A stretch of DNA of 6,197 nucleotides, from positions 6,649-12,845 of the forward strand of contig NVTJ01000072.1 of the NCBI GenBank assembly GCA_002401545.1, in the 5' to 3' direction. The notes beneath the pieces are model-generated. The model made no database searches. It saw only the letters and a program-made list of their open reading frames with translations, and was not told where the DNA came from. The translations under genes and the position numbers were made by a program. Positions 5,086 through 6,197 of the stretch are shown in pieces (the first letter of the stretch is position 1; every line of letters begins with the position of its first letter). This DNA is from Alphaproteobacteria bacterium. Lineage in GTDB: Bacteria; Pseudomonadota; Alphaproteobacteria; Sphingomonadales; Emcibacteraceae.

Positions 5086-5668
5086 ATGCGAAAACTCGCC
5101 ATTTTAACATTCCAGACATTAGACGGGATCATGCAATCCCCAACCAGCCCGGAAGAAGACCCCTCAGGTGGTTTTACGGGCGGTGGTTGGGCGGCCCAAT
5201 TGCTGGGATGAGGTTATGGAACAGGTAAAGCGGGAGGCGATGTCTGACCCGTATGATTTGTTGTTAGGGCGGAAAACCTATGAAATATTTGCGCCTAACT
5301 GGTCGGACGCGCCGCGTGATAACCCCGTAGCAATGAAGTTAAATCATGCGACTAAGTATGTCGTAACATCGACATTGCGCGAACTTGAATGGAACAACTC
5401 AATAGCAATCACAGGCGATATTGCAACGGAAGTTATACGGCTAAAAAAACAGGAGGGGAATTTGCTGCAAGTACATGGTAGCTGGCAGCTTATTCAAACA
5501 TTACGCGCACATGATCTTATTGATGAATATCGTTTGTGGACTTTTCCCATTATAATTGGCTCTGGGAAACGTCTATTTGGAAATGGGGATGCGCCTAAAA
5601 ACCTAAGATTGATAAAATCGGATATCTGCCCGACGGGAGCTATTATGAGTATCTATAGCCGTAATTAG
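5086..5668 (+). pseudogene. RibD-C / dihydrofolate reductase-family protein gene, interrupted by a net +1 frameshift
   Basis: The true start is the ATG at 5086 with AGGAA 5 nt upstream. It gives 41 residues with the family start (MRKLAILTFQTLDGIMQ, then PEEDPSGGF and GGGWAA) before a TGA at 5209-5211. The rest is in the next frame: WDEVMEQVKREAMSDPYDLLLGRKTYE and onward to the RibD-C hallmark VHGSWQLIQTL and WTFPIIIGSGKRLFG, ending at 5668. Removing one base within GGCGGCCC (about 5190-5197) rejoins both halves into a 193-residue protein with normal spacing (GGW-A-x-x-x-WDEV). Intact relatives are NADPH-dependent reductases resembling RibD's C-terminal domain, mostly of unknown substrate. The GTG at 5168 that opens the downstream frame lies before the shift, encodes non-family residues and lacks a ribosome site. 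The cause could be a real mutation or a sequencing error in a GC run; codons look otherwise undecayed. Confidence 0.85.
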
Positions 5669-5719
5669 TCGGTATGAGAATTAGCCACCAAGTTTACCAC
5701 CATTGAGGAAGAAAAAATT

Positions 5720-6136
5720 ATGAAACCAGGAATAACCGGAGAATGCTTTTGCGGTGAGGTAAAATACGAAATTGACGGTAGCCTACATGATGCAAGGTCG
5801 TGCCATTGCTCGCGCTGTCGTAAAGCCTTTAGTTCGCAAGCCTCGGCATATGCGTTGGTCGAAGCTAACGATTTCAACTGGTTGTCTGGTGAAAATCTCC
5901 TCACATCCTACATTGGGGAACATGGGTTTGGGTTACAGTTTTGCAGTCAGTGTGGTTCAACGCTATGCGGCGTTTTTGATGGCCGTATTCACGGTGTGAC
6001 ATTGGGGTGTGTTAATGGCGATCCAGAAATAGAGCTTGGCAGGCACATTTATGTTGGTTCCAAAGCAAGCTGGGAAATCATCCCCGAAGGTGTCCCTCAA
6101 TACCAAGAAAATATACCTGAAATTGAGAGCAATTGA
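5720..6136 (+). CDS. GFA-family zinc protein (glutathione-dependent formaldehyde-activating enzyme-like)
   Basis: A 138-residue protein of the GFA/CENP-V family, a zinc-bound fold named for Gfa, which was reported to speed formation of S-hydroxymethylglutathione. The cysteine pattern is complete: C9-F-C11, then C28-H-C30 with C33, then C75-x2-C78 with C83, matching the two zinc sites of the family. TGECFCGEVKYEI (6-18), SCHCSRCRKAFSSQ (27-40) and FCSQCGSTLC (74-83) are the recognisable blocks. Most family members have not been shown to act on formaldehyde, so the enzyme name is tentative, and I see no formaldehyde dehydrogenase gene nearby. The ATG has GAGGAA 9 nt upstream. It lies 51 bp after the reductase gene on the same strand and is followed by a small terminator at 6153-6170, so it is probably the last gene of the transcript. 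Confidence 0.9.
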   Translation: MKPGITGECFCGEVKYEIDGSLHDARSCHCSRCRKAFSSQASAYALVEANDFNWLSGENLLTSYIGEHGFGLQFCSQCGSTLCGVFDGRIHGVTLGCVNGDPEIELGRHIYVGSKASWEIIPEGVPQYQENIPEIESN

Positions 6137-6152
6137 ATATGGCTTAATATGT

Positions 6153-6170
6153 GAGCCTTGGGGGGCTTTT
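6153..6170 (+). terminator. Small intrinsic terminator after the GFA-family gene
   Basis: AGCC pairs with GGCT around TTGGGG, extendable by a G-U pair, and the stem runs into TTTT. It lies 16 bp after the GFA stop codon. The stem is short (4-5 bp), so it would be a modest terminator. Confidence 0.45.
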
Positions 6171-6171
6171 A

Positions 6172-6197
6172 TGGCCGTGGCGGGAATCGATCCCGCC
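6172..6197 (-). other. Possible tRNA 3' end (T-arm-like hairpin), cut by the window edge
   Basis: On the minus strand GCGGG-ATCGATT-CCCGC forms a 5-bp stem with a 7-nt loop (6 bp if the flanking G-C is counted), with the TCGA core at the positions expected in a tRNA T loop. Seven bases and an A follow, as an acceptor strand and discriminator would. Against it: loop position 54 would be A where T is nearly universal, and no CCA follows at the right distance (the CCA present at 6174-6172 is three bases too early). The rest lies outside the window. Confidence 0.3.

Noticed and set aside
5168..5668. The reductase as a separate 166-residue protein starting with GTG at 5168
   Set aside because: Its first residues up to WDEV do not resemble the family and overlap the correct N-terminal frame from 5086, which has a ribosome site and the conserved start. 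A frameshifted single gene explains both parts.
6171..6197. Start of a new plus-strand gene at the ATG at 6171, with a G-run about 5 nt upstream
   Set aside because: Only nine codons are visible, and the G-run belongs to the terminator hairpin. The hairpin and tRNA-like reading explains the bases at least as well. It remains open until the right flank is seen.
3451..6197. Integron cassette array, suggested by many small unrelated genes on one strand
   Set aside because: No attC-like sites in the gaps: the GTTRRRY matches I found (for example near 4315 and 5338) lie inside genes. Several genes also overlap, which cassettes do not.
1..6197. CRISPR array, transposase, prophage genes or terminal inverted repeats of an insertion sequence
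   Set aside because: No periodic repeats, no such proteins in any frame, and no flanking repeats seen by eye.

Overview
This is a bacterial chromosome-like window carrying eleven protein genes in two opposed blocks. There is no sign of a phage, transposon or CRISPR array. The family mix (ECF sigma factor with a DGPF/YCII partner, ArsR plus SRPBCC pair, GFA protein, RibD-C reductase, TetR with a GQCP motif) and moderate GC fit a proteobacterium. My guess is an alphaproteobacterium of middling GC; this is inference from protein style, with no marker gene in the window.

Left block (1-3317, all minus strand). Reading 5' to 3' on the minus strand: a TetR regulator (3317-2730); a regulatory gap holding a consensus -35 and two ACC-N4-GGT palindromes; a secreted small cupin (2624-2178); an ArsR regulator (2181-1837); an SRPBCC/AHSA1 protein (1844-1419); a DGPF/YCII protein (1313-957); and an ECF sigma factor of the ECF42/DUF6596 type that runs off the left edge (941-1). 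Cupin, ArsR and SRPBCC genes overlap at their ends, so they read as one transcript. The DGPF and sigma genes are 15 bp apart and form a second tight pair after a 105 bp gap. The TetR protein probably represses the cupin operon through the twin operators. ArsR may add a second layer of control, and the sigma factor a third.

Right block (3451-6136, all plus strand). A second, shorter YCII-like gene is divergent from tetR. It is followed by a strong hairpin without a T-tract. Next comes a three-gene operon with ATGA overlaps: an EVE-like protein, an MmcQ/YjbR-like protein and a four-helix membrane protein. Then come a RibD-C/dihydrofolate reductase-family gene broken by a net +1 frameshift at about 5190-5197, and a GFA-family zinc protein followed by a small terminator. 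The EVE operon is visibly more AT-rich than the left block (hand counts: 20/60 G+C at 3901-3960 and at 4141-4200, against 37/60 at 1501-1560).

The last 26 bases form a perfect 6-bp-arm, 7-nt-loop hairpin that resembles the T arm of a minus-strand tRNA gene, but the evidence is thin. The observations most worth following are the layered TetR/ArsR/ECF regulatory stack with its readable operator-promoter, the frameshifted reductase, and the coupled EVE-YjbR-membrane operon.
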